A stretch of 32,469 nt of DNA from Bacteroidales bacterium (GCA_003157015.1 PMIJ01000049.1:28723-61191); one strand, 5' to 3'. Numbered from the stretch's first letter, positions 1-6,849 are shown. The notes: generated from the letters alone by a model not told the origin. Made by a program: numbers and translations.

Positions 1-2
1 GA

Positions 3-110
3 CTGGCTTCTATTAAACTGCTTGCATATTGGGATTCATGTAAATATGTTCTTTCCATCTCTGATAATCTATCTGATATAGAACTTCAACTAGTAAATTG
101 CAATGAATGA
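3..110 (+). CDS. possible 3' end of a gene cut by the window edge
   Basis: One plus-strand frame is open from the window edge to a TGA at 108-110 and reads about 35 residues of ordinary-looking protein (ending LQLVNCNE). It has no start inside the window. The stretch is too short to name a family, and an AT-rich non-coding stretch could give the same by chance. I see nothing else convincing between 111 and 310. Confidence 0.25.
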   Translation: MASIKLLAYWDSCKYVLSISDNLSDIELQLVNCNE

Positions 111-310
111 ATTTAACATAAACCACTACGTAAATGCTTGTTACAACAATCTAAATAGTTGTCAAAATATTGAGCTGTTTTATCTTTTTCTTACATTTTA
201 AAAGGCGAAAAGTAAAGGTAATAGTTGCCAAATTGTTACACAATTATTTCCAATAGTTACATAATTCACACATTTTCTGATGATTCAAAACATCGGCATG
301 CCAAACCCGG

Positions 311-1414
311 TCATTTAGATTTAATTTTGCTAAAAATCTTCTTGATTTTTAATATGGGAGGCATTGTATCGCCCAATAAAAATCCCCATGGTTTTAAAGG
401 TTCTATATGATCGCAAATGAGTTTAATAATGGCAAGGATAGGCATGGAAAGAAACATACCGGGTATGCCCCATAAAGCATTTCCGACAAGGACAATTATT
501 ACGGAGAATAAAGCATTGATCTTTATTTTTGAAGCAACTATATAAGGAACGATATAGTGATTGTCAATCAGCTGTATAATATAATAAGCAACCATTATGT
601 AGAAAGCGTACCAGGGTGAAGGTTTGGTTACCAGGGCTACCATCATGGGCATCGCAACTGCAATGATTCCCCCAATGTATGGAATGACGTTGAGCACTGC
701 CGCAAGTATGCCAAGAATGAAAGCATATTCAATTCCAAGAAGCAGAAGCGCGGCAGTATTCATTGCTGCCATCAGAGCCGCTTCGATGACCAATCCCACC
801 AGGTAGCGTTGAATAACAGTTTTAATCTGTGAAACTAATTGTCTGACATGACTCTGGTAATTTGCACCTGAAAGCCTTCTGATAAACTCAACTAATAAGG
901 GTTGATAAAACAATATCATAAAGATGTAAAATGGTATTAATAGCAATACTACCAATCCGTTCCCTAGAATAACTATTGTTTGTCCGATAGCAGCGGTGCT
1001 CACGTTGATTATATCACCCTGTGTTTTTGTTATCCAGTCATGGATCTTCTGAGGGTCTTTATTAAAATAATCGGCAGCATCTGCAATATTCTGGTTAAGC
1101 AATGCTGTAAATTTCTGAACCAGCACGGGCCATGATTCCCCAAACTTACCTGCCTGGGAAATTAAAATGGCGCCAAATGCAGCAATTACCAAAAAAGTAA
1201 GAAACATTGTTAAGATGATTGCCAGTATCCTGTTTATTTTTATTCTCACCATAAAATTTACAACAGGGTGAAGAACAATTGCAATAATTGTTGCGAAAAC
1301 CAGGGGAATAAAAAGGCTTTTTGCCAGATATATTATTGTCAAAAAAGCAACTAAGCCCACAAGGAAAATGGTCACTTTTACGTAAAATGGCAGCTTTAAT
1401 TCTTCAGCTTGCAC
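311..1414 (-). CDS. AI-2E family transporter (PerM/YdiK-like membrane protein)
   Basis: This 367-residue polytopic membrane protein has the layout of the AI-2E exporter/PerM family: two N-terminal helices (about residues 11-50), a helix at 55-80, a soluble middle section, then a run of hydrophobic helices after about residue 150 with the family-type glycine-rich stretch around VIPYIGGIIA. Members move small solutes or autoinducer, or work in Na+(Li+)/H+ antiport; the substrate cannot be told from sequence. The start is a GTG at 1412-1414, because an in-frame TAA (1418-1420), which is the stop of the preceding gene, lies two codons upstream and no nearby ATG fits the family length. Only 3 bases separate it from the preceding gene, so it is the last gene of the 3802-311 run. 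The family call is firm and the transported substance is unknown. Confidence 0.9.
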   Translation of the reverse strand: MQAEELKLPFYVKVTIFLVGLVAFLTIIYLAKSLFIPLVFATIIAIVLHPVVNFMVRIKINRILAIILTMFLTFLVIAAFGAILISQAGKFGESWPVLVQKFTALLNQNIADAADYFNKDPQKIHDWITKTQGDIINVSTAAIGQTIVILGNGLVVLLLIPFYIFMILFYQPLLVEFIRRLSGANYQSHVRQLVSQIKTVIQRYLVGLVIEAALMAAMNTAALLLLGIEYAFILGILAAVLNVIPYIGGIIAVAMPMMVALVTKPSPWYAFYIMVAYYIIQLIDNHYIVPYIVASKIKINALFSVIIVLVGNALWGIPGMFLSMPILAIIKLICDHIEPLKPWGFLLGDTMPPILKIKKIFSKIKSK

Positions 1415-1417
1415 GAC

Positions 1418-1807
1418 TTAAAGAGTTTGATTTTTTTTGCGGAAAAAATGATGAAATATAGCCTGACCGACAGATCGGATTACGCTGGAATTCTGGGCTA
1501 CAACATTTGTTACTCCAAACTGAAGGAAAGAACCAATTAGTTTTCTGATCAGATTCCCTGACGCTCCTACAAATATTTTTCTTGAAAGAAATCCGCTGAC
1601 CAGCCCCATAACTCCGCCTGAAATATTATCTATCATATAGGGTGATGAGGTTATCTCTTTCAGTGTATGTTTCAGAAGGTTCAGAGGTTTTAAACTTTCG
1701 TAAGCGATGTATAGCTGTTTTTTTAATAACTGCCCTTTGATCTCCTGTTCCACTTCCAACAATTGGATTGCATCCTTTAGGGCTGCTGAAGATGTTATGT
1801 TTTGCAT
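1418..1807 (-). CDS. hypothetical protein next to a holin-X-like gene
   Basis: This is a 129-residue protein with an ATG start. The first half is polar and probably helical (residues 8-60). Residues about 62-105 are glycine-rich and weakly hydrophobic (ISGGVMGLVSGFLSRK, then NLIRKLIGSFLQFGVTNVV), which suggests membrane association. The C-terminus is basic (HHFFRKKNQ). I do not recognise a named domain. It starts 5 bases after the stop of the holin-X-like gene and ends 3 bases before the AI-2E permease, so the three are almost certainly co-transcribed and may be translationally coupled. A role in the membrane with the holin-X-like partner is inference from position only. Confidence 0.75.
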   Translation of the reverse strand: MQNITSSAALKDAIQLLEVEQEIKGQLLKKQLYIAYESLKPLNLLKHTLKEITSSPYMIDNISGGVMGLVSGFLSRKIFVGASGNLIRKLIGSFLQFGVTNVVAQNSSVIRSVGQAIFHHFFRKKNQTL

Positions 1808-1812
1808 ATTTC

Positions 1813-2166
1813 TTATTTAAGCACACGTTTGATGAAATAATCCGCGACGAGCTTCTTAATCGGGTCATGCAAAAAGAAATGAATGACGAGCCCGGCTAGA
1901 ATATAGAATGCTGCTACCACAAAAAACCCATAAAATGTTTTACCAAGAATATCCCCAAGCCATAGAGCGAGCCCAAGGTTTAAAAAAAGCATGAATGAGG
2001 CAATAAAAACAAGAACAACAGAGTGTGGTACCATAGTAGATACCACATCGGCTGTTTTGTCAATCGTTTTCAGCTTTACAAGTTCAAAGCTAGTTTTCCC
2101 ATAATCGGAAGCTTTTTCCAGCAACGATTCAAGCAACTTGGTATTCTCTTCCATGTCTTCCGTCAT
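1813..2166 (-). CDS. phage holin family / holin-X-like (DUF1469) membrane protein
   Basis: This 117-residue protein has an amphipathic helix (residues 5-35, KLLESLLEKASDYGKTSFEL), a short polar link, two transmembrane helices (about 45-70 and 76-101) and a basic tail (DPIKKLVADYFIKRVLK). This is the arrangement of the putative actinobacterial holin-X/DUF1469 family, chromosomal proteins found in many non-phage settings and not proven to be lysis holins. I chose the ATG at 2166; a TTG five codons upstream is in frame but less likely. It sits inside the run of envelope genes, 27 bases after the cupin-like gene. No phage genes lie nearby, so a lysis role is unlikely; a membrane-organising or stress role is inference. 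Confidence 0.75.
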   Translation of the reverse strand: MTEDMEENTKLLESLLEKASDYGKTSFELVKLKTIDKTADVVSTMVPHSVVLVFIASFMLFLNLGLALWLGDILGKTFYGFFVVAAFYILAGLVIHFFLHDPIKKLVADYFIKRVLK

Positions 2167-2193
2167 GATTAAGTTCTGCAAACTAATGAGATA

Positions 2194-2607
2194 CTAGTTT
2201 TTTACCGCTCCTTTAATTTTGTTTGAAATTGTTAGAAGGAACACTGTTTCTACATCAGTTGTGACACTGTATTTTATTTTTTCATCAAATGTCATTTGCT
2301 GACCTTCACCCAGTGTCACTGCATCTTTCCGGATATGAAATCTGAGTTTGCCCTCTATTACTTGAAAAGTAACCGATTCAACCGACTGAAAGGACTTTAT
2401 TTCTGTTCCTTCATGCAACGCTGTAAGAATAATCTGTTTATCGGCACTTTTCAGGAGGATAATAGCATTAAGGTCCCCGTTTGCCCAGGTATAACTTTGT
2501 TTCATGGTTGCAATTAAACCAGGAAGATTAAAACCTAATAAAGTACAACCTGATGACCTGTTATTATTTGTAAGAGGAATTCTGGTCCTCAACGTTTCTA
2601 TTTCCAT
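2194..2607 (-). CDS. cupin-like small protein
   Basis: This 137-residue cytoplasmic protein has no signal peptide. Residues about 45-132 read as a string of short beta strands with cupin-style spacing: a hydrophobic strand (NAIILLK), then LTALHEGTEIKSF, then VTFQVIEGKLRFHI, then VTLGEGQQMTF, then a final strand ETVFLLTI. Only one clear metal-site histidine (in LHEGTE) is visible at the usual place, so a bound metal is uncertain. Cupins of this size in Bacteroidota are usually small ligand-binding or stress proteins of unknown function. It lies between the YtxH gene (49 bases upstream) and the holin-X-like gene. Confidence 0.6.
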   Translation of the reverse strand: MEIETLRTRIPLTNNNRSSGCTLLGFNLPGLIATMKQSYTWANGDLNAIILLKSADKQIILTALHEGTEIKSFQSVESVTFQVIEGKLRFHIRKDAVTLGEGQQMTFDEKIKYSVTTDVETVFLLTISNKIKGAVKN

Positions 2608-2656
2608 TAGTATATCTTTAACCTGTTAGCAAAACATTAATCAAACCGGAAACAAC

Positions 2657-2935
2657 TCATTCGGTTGCAGTTTTTGCCGCCTTTTTAGCTTCTGAAACTT
2701 TAGTCTTGGCTTTTTCAGTAAAATCGGAAACTTCTTCCTTTACCTCATCAACTTTGACTGAAATGTTTTCGAGAAATTCATCAAATTTTTCTTTCAATCC
2801 ATCTGCAAAATCTTCTCCTTTTCTGGTGATATTTTTGCGCGTGTTCTGACCTTTATCGGGGGCGAATAATATCCCCAGTAATGCACCGGCAGCAACGCCC
2901 ACCAGTACACCAAGCAATACTTTTCCTGAACTCAT
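2657..2935 (-). CDS. YtxH domain-containing protein
   Basis: This 92-residue protein begins with a glycine/alanine-rich hydrophobic segment (residues 5-26, LLGVLVGVAAGALLGILFAP), then DKGQNTRKNI, then a long charged helix or coiled coil rich in K, E and D (residues 40-92). The GxLLGxLFAPxxGxxTR pattern is the hallmark of the YtxH family, small membrane-anchored stress proteins (general-stress genes in Bacillus). The protein is probably anchored by the N-terminal segment, with the coiled coil in cytoplasm or periplasm. It is in the middle of the minus-strand run, 17 bases after the upstream gene. Confidence 0.88.
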   Translation of the reverse strand: MSSGKVLLGVLVGVAAGALLGILFAPDKGQNTRKNITRKGEDFADGLKEKFDEFLENISVKVDEVKEEVSDFTEKAKTKVSEAKKAAKTATE

Positions 2936-2952
2936 TTTAATATATTTAAAGA

Positions 2953-3273
2953 TTATAATAAAATAATAAGCAATACAACAATAAGGATTACTGCACCTAC
3001 TGAAAGGTACACACCTCCACCAATTGAGTGAAGTCTGTGGTTGATGGCTTTTACCTCTTTACGCATGTTTTTCTTTTCTGCCGATTTCATATTCGACTTG
3101 TCCATTGCTTTAATTTCATTTAACCTTAATTCGAGGGTTTTGGCTTCTGCAGATTCAGCAGGTTTTGGAGCAGGCAATGATGAAGGGTCCGATCGTTTTT
3201 CTGCATTTAATTGAAGCGGAATTAATGTAAATGACAAGCATGTCATCACTAAACAAATAGCAAGTTTTTTCAT
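2953..3273 (-). CDS. small secreted protein with C-terminal membrane tail (paralog of 3476-3802)
   Basis: This 106-residue protein has a Sec signal peptide (MKKLAICLVMTCLSFTLIPL, cleavage likely after NA), a proline- and charge-rich middle (SLPAPKPAESAEAKTL and a lysine-rich helix to about residue 80), a short glycine-rich turn (HSIGGGVYLSVGA) and a hydrophobic C-terminal tail (VILIVVLLIILL) that ends at the last residue. The same plan and the same signal peptide occur in the 108-residue protein at 3476-3802, so the two are duplicates. I do not recognise a family. The tail suggests anchoring in a membrane with the middle exposed to the periplasm. The lmo0937-like gene lies between the two copies. 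Confidence 0.8.
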   Translation of the reverse strand: MKKLAICLVMTCLSFTLIPLQLNAEKRSDPSSLPAPKPAESAEAKTLELRLNEIKAMDKSNMKSAEKKNMRKEVKAINHRLHSIGGGVYLSVGAVILIVVLLIILL

Positions 3274-3305
3274 GATTCTAATATTTAATTATCTGTTAAT
3301 TTAAA

Positions 3306-3455
3306 TTATCTTCTTCCCTGAATTACTCTTATTAATATTGCTATTATGGCAATAACAAGGAGTATGTGTATTACTCCACCGACACTGTATCCGATAAACC
3401 CGATTGCCCAGGCAATTATCAGAATTACTGCAATTACATAAAGTAGATTTCCCAT
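3306..3455 (-). CDS. lmo0937-like membrane miniprotein
   Basis: This is a 49-residue ORF with an ATG at 3455 and a TAA at 3306. It reads as two hydrophobic helices separated by a glycine turn: MGNLLYVIAVILIIAW, then AIGFIGYSVGG, then a second helix VIHILLVIAIIAILIRVI, ending QGRR. This matches the widespread lmo0937 family of tiny membrane proteins, whose function is unknown but which often sit with stress or envelope genes. It is 20 bases downstream of one paralog and 32 bases upstream of the other, in the same direction, so it belongs to the same transcript. Confidence 0.85.
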   Translation of the reverse strand: MGNLLYVIAVILIIAWAIGFIGYSVGGVIHILLVIAIIAILIRVIQGRR

Positions 3456-3475
3456 GACATTTTAATTTTAATTTT

Positions 3476-3802
3476 TTATAACAAAATCACGACTAATATT
3501 ACTACAAGAATTATAGCACCGGCCGATACATAAATCACGCCTCCGTTTCTATGATGACGTCCTTCATAACGGCCCTCAACCTGTTTACTTTTCTTATCCA
3601 TTGGAATCAATTTTGAATCATTGGTTGTATTAAACGGATCAGATCTTTTCAGCAAAGATTTGATTTCCGTTGATTCTACAGGTTCGGGAGGCTTTGTAAC
3701 AACCAATGATGAAGGTTTATCAGTAGTTGCTGCATTTGTTTGAAGAGGAATTAATGTTAATGATAAACATGTCATCATTAAACAAATTGCAACTTTTTTC
3801 AT
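3476..3802 (-). CDS. small secreted protein with C-terminal membrane tail (paralog of 2953-3273)
   Basis: This 108-residue protein has signal peptide MKKVAICLMMTCLSLTLIPL, a polar middle (PSSLVVTKPPEPVESTE, then KRSDPFNTTND), a histidine/arginine patch (GRYEGRHHRNGG) and a C-terminal hydrophobic tail (VIYVSAGAIILVVILVVILL) reaching the last residue. It shares the signal peptide, the P/E-rich segment and the GG(V)xYxSxGAxIL tail with the 106-residue protein downstream. It is the first gene of the eight-gene minus-strand run, with a -7 box about 95 bases upstream. Function unknown; likely displayed at the periplasmic face of a membrane. Confidence 0.8.
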   Translation of the reverse strand: MKKVAICLMMTCLSLTLIPLQTNAATTDKPSSLVVTKPPEPVESTEIKSLLKRSDPFNTTNDSKLIPMDKKSKQVEGRYEGRHHRNGGVIYVSAGAIILVVILVVILL

Positions 3803-3895
3803 AATATATTGATTAAATAATTGATTATCGTATTACTGTCCAGATGAAAGATTCACTTTTAATAAGATCGATTCATCAGTAACCTTTAATCGTGA

Positions 3896-3903
3896 CAAAG
3901 TTA
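3896..3903 (-). promoter_or_regulatory. candidate Bacteroidota -7 box for the 3802-311 operon
   Basis: On the minus strand this reads TAACTTTG, matching the Bacteroidota consensus TAnnTTTG. Transcription would begin near 3889, leaving a leader of about 85 bases. No good -33 TTG is seen at the right distance, so this is tentative. Confidence 0.4.
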
Positions 3904-4040
3904 GGGCTCCGTGTTCCTGTTCCTGTTATATAATTATTTGAATAAGTTACATCATTCACACATTCAGATATGTCCGGGGAAGGACAAAACTGTCAGGTTT
4001 GACAAGCAACATTTAAGCGTGTAAGGAGGAAACTGGAAAA

Positions 4041-4601
4041 CTAAAGACTCCCCAGTGCGGCACGTCTTTTAAGCCTGAGGTTTTTAAAATGAGAAGGAGT
4101 GAGACCTGTCATTTTTTTAAACTGGTTTGAAAGATGGGATACGCTGCTGTAATGGAGCTTCCAGGCAATTTCGGTAAGATTGAGCTCATCATAGACAAGT
4201 AGCTCTTTAACCCTTTCTATTTTATTTGCAAGGTAAAACTGCTCGATTGTGGTTCCTTTAAATTCGGAAAAAAGATTGGAAAGGTAGGTGTAATTGTGAT
4301 TGAGTTTTTCACTCAGATAGTCGGAAAGATTTATTTTAATTTGTTCGTCACTGAAATGGATCAGTTCGATAATGGTGGTTTTAATTTTTTCGACGAGTAT
4401 TTTCTTATTATCCTCCATCAGTTCAAGACCTGTAAGTTTCAGTGCAACGCTCAGATTTTCTAATTGCTCTTTTGACATATCGTCAGTGATTTCAACTTCC
4501 CCCAATTCGATTGTATCAAAATGTAATCCGAGTTTTTCAAGCTCCGATTTAACCACCATCTTACACCGGAGACAGACCATATTTTTGATGTACAGCTTCA
4601 A
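4041..4601 (-). CDS. AraC-family regulator with an HMA-like CxxC N-terminal domain
   Basis: This 186-residue protein has two parts. Residues 1-65 look like a ferredoxin-fold heavy-metal-associated (HMA) domain with the metal motif M8-V-C10-L-R-C13 on the first loop. Residues about 80-186 are an AraC-type DNA-binding domain with two helix-turn-helix units; the second is around LNLTEIAWKLHYSSVSHLSNQFKKMTG, with the family signature TGLTPSHFKNLR. The usual AraC sensing domain is missing. The start is probably the TTG at 4599-4601, because a purine-rich GGAAAGG lies just upstream and the HMA fold needs those first residues; an ATG at 4578-4580 would cut off the first strand. A -7 box lies upstream at 4636-4643. 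It could sense a metal or thiol state; its targets are not evident. Confidence 0.85.
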   Translation of the reverse strand: MKLYIKNMVCLRCKMVVKSELEKLGLHFDTIELGEVEITDDMSKEQLENLSVALKLTGLELMEDNKKILVEKIKTTIIELIHFSDEQIKINLSDYLSEKLNHNYTYLSNLFSEFKGTTIEQFYLANKIERVKELLVYDELNLTEIAWKLHYSSVSHLSNQFKKMTGLTPSHFKNLRLKRRAALGSL

Positions 4602-4635
4602 TTTTCCTTTCCTTCAAATATAAATATTACAAAAT

Positions 4636-4643
4636 CAAAGATA
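4636..4643 (-). promoter_or_regulatory. candidate -7 box for the AraC-type regulator
   Basis: The minus strand reads TATCTTTG (TAnnTTTG), about 35 bases upstream of the start at 4601. No clear -33 element is visible. Confidence 0.4.
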
Positions 4644-4794
4644 CGAATATTTACCAGCTTTTCAGGTGAAATTTATGCTTTTATAAGAAAATATTAATTC
4701 AAATTATTGATATTTCAGGCATTTATAAAAATGTATTTTATATGTGTAACAATCTAATTTGATAAAGTTCAATTAAACGGAAGTGCACCAGAAA

Positions 4795-6015
4795 TCAGAA
4801 AACCTCACCCATATTGAAGAAAAAACCGTGCGAACCCCTGATCCCAAATCCATAATCGATAGCAAGATTGGTCCCCGAAAATTTGTTTATTTTAATCCTC
4901 AGACCTAAACCTCCGGCTGGAATAACTGATTGAATATTATCTGAAATACTGTTGGGAACAGATTCTACATTGCCAAATATTACGCCCCCCAGAAGACCAT
5001 TTCTGGTTATTGAAAACCTGTATTCAGTTTCGAGGTAGAGTAAATTTCTTCCTGTATATCTTCCCTGGGCATATCCCCGTCCAGTGGTTGAATAATTATC
5101 CCAGCCTATGCTGGGCAGGTCTAAATAGGGTGGGTTGCCTGACAATGTAATTACATTATAACTCCAGAAAGCAAGAATATTGTGTGAAGAAACCGGCAGG
5201 TTCATGTAGTGTCTGATATCAATCAATACTGACTGCCAGTTTTTGTTGCTTCCAAGAAAAATGAGCTTAGGCCTTACCTGGATGTTAGCATAAGTACCAT
5301 TTTGCGGATTCACTGCATTTTTTCTGTTGTCATATTGGATGTTAAGAGAAAACCCGGATGAGACAGACTTATTGCCATTCTGATATTTTTCAAACTGATC
5401 AAGGTCTTTCCCTTTCACTGAGTCTACTTCAATGTTCCAGTGATAGTCGAGGTTGTAGCCCAATCCGACAAACAGGTTTGGAGCTATTTCACGGAATGCT
5501 ACCTGGTAGAATCGTAAATATGAATAATCAATCTGAAGAGGGTTTGATGATTTGCTGTCGGGTCCCAATCCGTAAGTTTGAGTTGGAAATTTGTAATATC
5601 GGGTATCACCGACAAGGTGAAGCTTACGCTTTTCAAGAAAGATATTGCTTATTGCTGTAAACCAATACTGATGGTAAATTGAATAATTGCCATTTACCAA
5701 TATGCGAGAATTTTTCTTTCTTTCAACATCTGAATAAAATGTGGTGCTGGTTGCGATAACACCTGTTAGTCCGGTATGCAGCGAATAACCAATAACCGGA
5801 ATGAGTGAAAAGAACGGGCCGTTATCCTTCATTTCAGCACTGTCTATTCGTAATTCCTTAAGAAGGAGAAGTTGAAAGATATCAACAACATCTATTTGCT
5901 GAATGCCTGTAGTGTCTTTAGCGGCTGTTTTCACTGCCTGGCCTGAAATATTGAGCGTAGAATAAATTGTCAGGAATATAAAAAGAGAAAGTATGTTAAG
6001 TTTATATATTTTCAT
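4795..6015 (-). CDS. BamA/TamA-type outer-membrane barrel protein
   Basis: This 406-residue protein has a signal peptide (residues 1-26). After about residue 60 it is a series of amphipathic beta strands with aromatic ends, typical of the bacterial surface antigen (Omp85/D15) barrel: FFSLIPVIGYSLHTGLTG, the strands around YDNRKNAVNPQNGTYANIQ (the classic Omp85 turn where strands meet N-P-x-x-G), and a glycine-rich tail ending in phenylalanine (FFFNMGEVF). No POTRA domains are present, so it is a barrel-only member rather than BamA itself. These are common in Bacteroidota with unknown cargo. It is transcribed alone; its upstream region carries a -7 box at 6070-6077. Confidence 0.85.
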   Translation of the reverse strand: MKIYKLNILSLFIFLTIYSTLNISGQAVKTAAKDTTGIQQIDVVDIFQLLLLKELRIDSAEMKDNGPFFSLIPVIGYSLHTGLTGVIATSTTFYSDVERKKNSRILVNGNYSIYHQYWFTAISNIFLEKRKLHLVGDTRYYKFPTQTYGLGPDSKSSNPLQIDYSYLRFYQVAFREIAPNLFVGLGYNLDYHWNIEVDSVKGKDLDQFEKYQNGNKSVSSGFSLNIQYDNRKNAVNPQNGTYANIQVRPKLIFLGSNKNWQSVLIDIRHYMNLPVSSHNILAFWSYNVITLSGNPPYLDLPSIGWDNYSTTGRGYAQGRYTGRNLLYLETEYRFSITRNGLLGGVIFGNVESVPNSISDNIQSVIPAGGLGLRIKINKFSGTNLAIDYGFGIRGSHGFFFNMGEVF

Positions 6016-6069
6016 TAAGTCAACCTGGTAATAAATAATAAATCAGCTTTTCTGCCAATTTGGACAGGT

Positions 6070-6077
6070 CAAAATTA
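6070..6077 (-). promoter_or_regulatory. candidate -7 box for the barrel protein
   Basis: The minus strand reads TAATTTTG (TAnnTTTG), about 55 bases before the ATG at 6015. No -33 element at the expected spacing. Confidence 0.35.
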
Positions 6078-6120
6078 GAGTTTTTATTCAAATAAGCACT
6101 GTCAGAAGAGTCAGGAAATA

Positions 6121-6157
6121 AAAAATCCTATTGTGCTGGTTTACTGCACCAATAGGG
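6121..6157 (-). terminator. hairpin with minus-strand T-run, next to an inverted tRNA fragment
   Basis: CCTATT-GTGC (6127-6136) pairs with GCAC-AATAGG (6146-6149 and 6151-6156) with one bulged base and a 9-base loop. On the minus strand the hairpin is followed by a T-rich run (ATTTTTTATTT), so it has the form of an intrinsic terminator reading leftwards. No minus-strand gene lies directly upstream; only the inverted 3' fragment of tRNA-Cys at 6165-6183 does. Confidence 0.5.
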
Positions 6158-6164
6158 TTCTGAT

Positions 6165-6183
6165 TTGAGGTCGGTGGCGGATT
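6165..6183 (-). repeat. inverted 19-base copy of the tRNA-Cys 3' end
   Basis: Read on the minus strand this is AATCCGCCACCGACCTCAA, identical to 6344-6362, the T-arm and acceptor end of tRNA-Cys plus three bases. The match stops abruptly on both sides, and the sequence upstream of it on the minus strand does not look like the rest of a tRNA. It lies about 105 bases upstream of the intact tRNA, in opposite orientation. Confidence 0.9.
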
Positions 6184-6266
6184 ATTGTTGCAGGGAAGTA
6201 TTGGGAAAGACTTAGGAAAAAGCGAGGATGAAATGAACTATTGTCATCAAATAACATAAAAATTAT

Positions 6267-6274
6267 TATTTTTG
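6267..6274 (+). promoter_or_regulatory. candidate -7 box of the tRNA-Cys promoter
   Basis: TATTTTTG matches TAnnTTTG and ends 14 bases before the tRNA. A TTG at 6241-6243 lies 23 bases upstream, a little further than the usual -33 spacing. Confidence 0.5.
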
Positions 6275-6288
6275 CACTCCAAACTTAC

Positions 6289-6359
6289 GGTCGGTTAACC
6301 GAGTGGCTAGGTAGCGGTCTGCAAAACCGTTTACGGCGGTTCGAATCCGCCACCGACCT
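6289..6359 (+). tRNA. tRNA-Cys (anticodon GCA)
   Basis: The acceptor stem GGTCGGT (6289-6295) pairs with ACCGACC (6352-6358). The anticodon stem GCGGT/ACCGT encloses the loop CTGCAAA, giving anticodon GCA. The T arm is GGCGG-TTCGAAT-CCGCC. The unpaired base at 6359 is T, the U73 discriminator used by cysteine tRNAs. The 3' CCA is not encoded. The gene is followed at once by a strong intrinsic terminator. Confidence 0.97.
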
Positions 6360-6364
6360 CAACC

Positions 6365-6395
6365 AATCCCTGGCACGTAGTGCCCGGGATTTTTT
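6365..6395 (+). terminator. intrinsic terminator of tRNA-Cys
   Basis: ATCCC-T-GGCAC (6366-6376), loop GTA, GTGCC-C-GGGAT (6380-6390), followed by a run of Ts to 6395. It is a near-perfect 10-pair hairpin starting six bases after the tRNA. Confidence 0.9.
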
Positions 6396-6508
6396 GTTTA
6401 AGCCGGACTCACTTCCCATTCAAATTAGTTTTCCGCTGGCCTAATGAAGACAATTCTTTACAGGCTGTGGCAGTTGATGGCTATACAAAATTTTCAGATA
6501 TAAATAAT

Positions 6509-6664
6509 ATGAATTACACCGATCTAGTGGCCAAGGTCATGGCTGAAAAAAAACCGGGAGAAGTATACGACATGCTTGACCAGATAAACAAAACTGACCA
6601 GATACGTACAATTGTAAAATCAGAAATCTGGGATCTGCTTGACTCAACAACGCCAAAGATGTAA
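6509..6664 (+). CDS. short hypothetical ORF (51 residues)
   Basis: From the ATG at 6509 this encodes a 51-residue, charged, probably all-helical protein (MNYTDLVAKVMAEKKPGE, then VYDMLDQINKTDQIRTIVKS, ending LLDSTTPKM). The frame is open further upstream, but that extension runs into the tRNA terminator, so a longer protein is unlikely. An intrinsic terminator follows 27 bases after the stop, which supports a real transcription unit. No ribosome-binding site and no good promoter are visible, and I do not recognise a family. Confidence 0.5.
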   Translation: MNYTDLVAKVMAEKKPGEVYDMLDQINKTDQIRTIVKSEIWDLLDSTTPKM

Positions 6665-6691
6665 AAAACCCTCTTTAATACTCTGAAGGAG

Positions 6692-6721
6692 CCTTGCAGT
6701 ATCTTATATTGCAGGTTTTTT
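6692..6721 (+). terminator. intrinsic terminator after the 51-residue ORF
   Basis: CCTTGCAGTAT (6692-6702) pairs with ATATTGCAGG (6706-6715), with one bulge and one G-T pair around a 3-base loop. It is followed by TTTTTT, a C, and seven more Ts. Confidence 0.8.
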
Positions 6722-6849
6722 CTTTTTTTAAGGCTTCTTCCGCGAAACCTTATAGCTTTTACATCCAGGATCCTTCAGATTTTTGATAAATATTTTGGCC
6801 GGTAGAGCTAAAATAACTACTTTTCGCGGCTTAATAAAAAGAAGAAATT

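Noticed and set aside
1813..2166. Holin-X-like gene as evidence of a prophage
   Set aside because: No other phage gene, integrase or attachment site is near; this family is common on chromosomes.
6241..6444. 67-residue plus-strand ORF
   Set aside because: It runs through the tRNA-Cys gene and its terminator; it has no family resemblance.
6380..6508. Upstream extension of the 51-residue ORF
   Set aside because: The start would lie inside the tRNA terminator hairpin; the ATG at 6509 is the sensible start.
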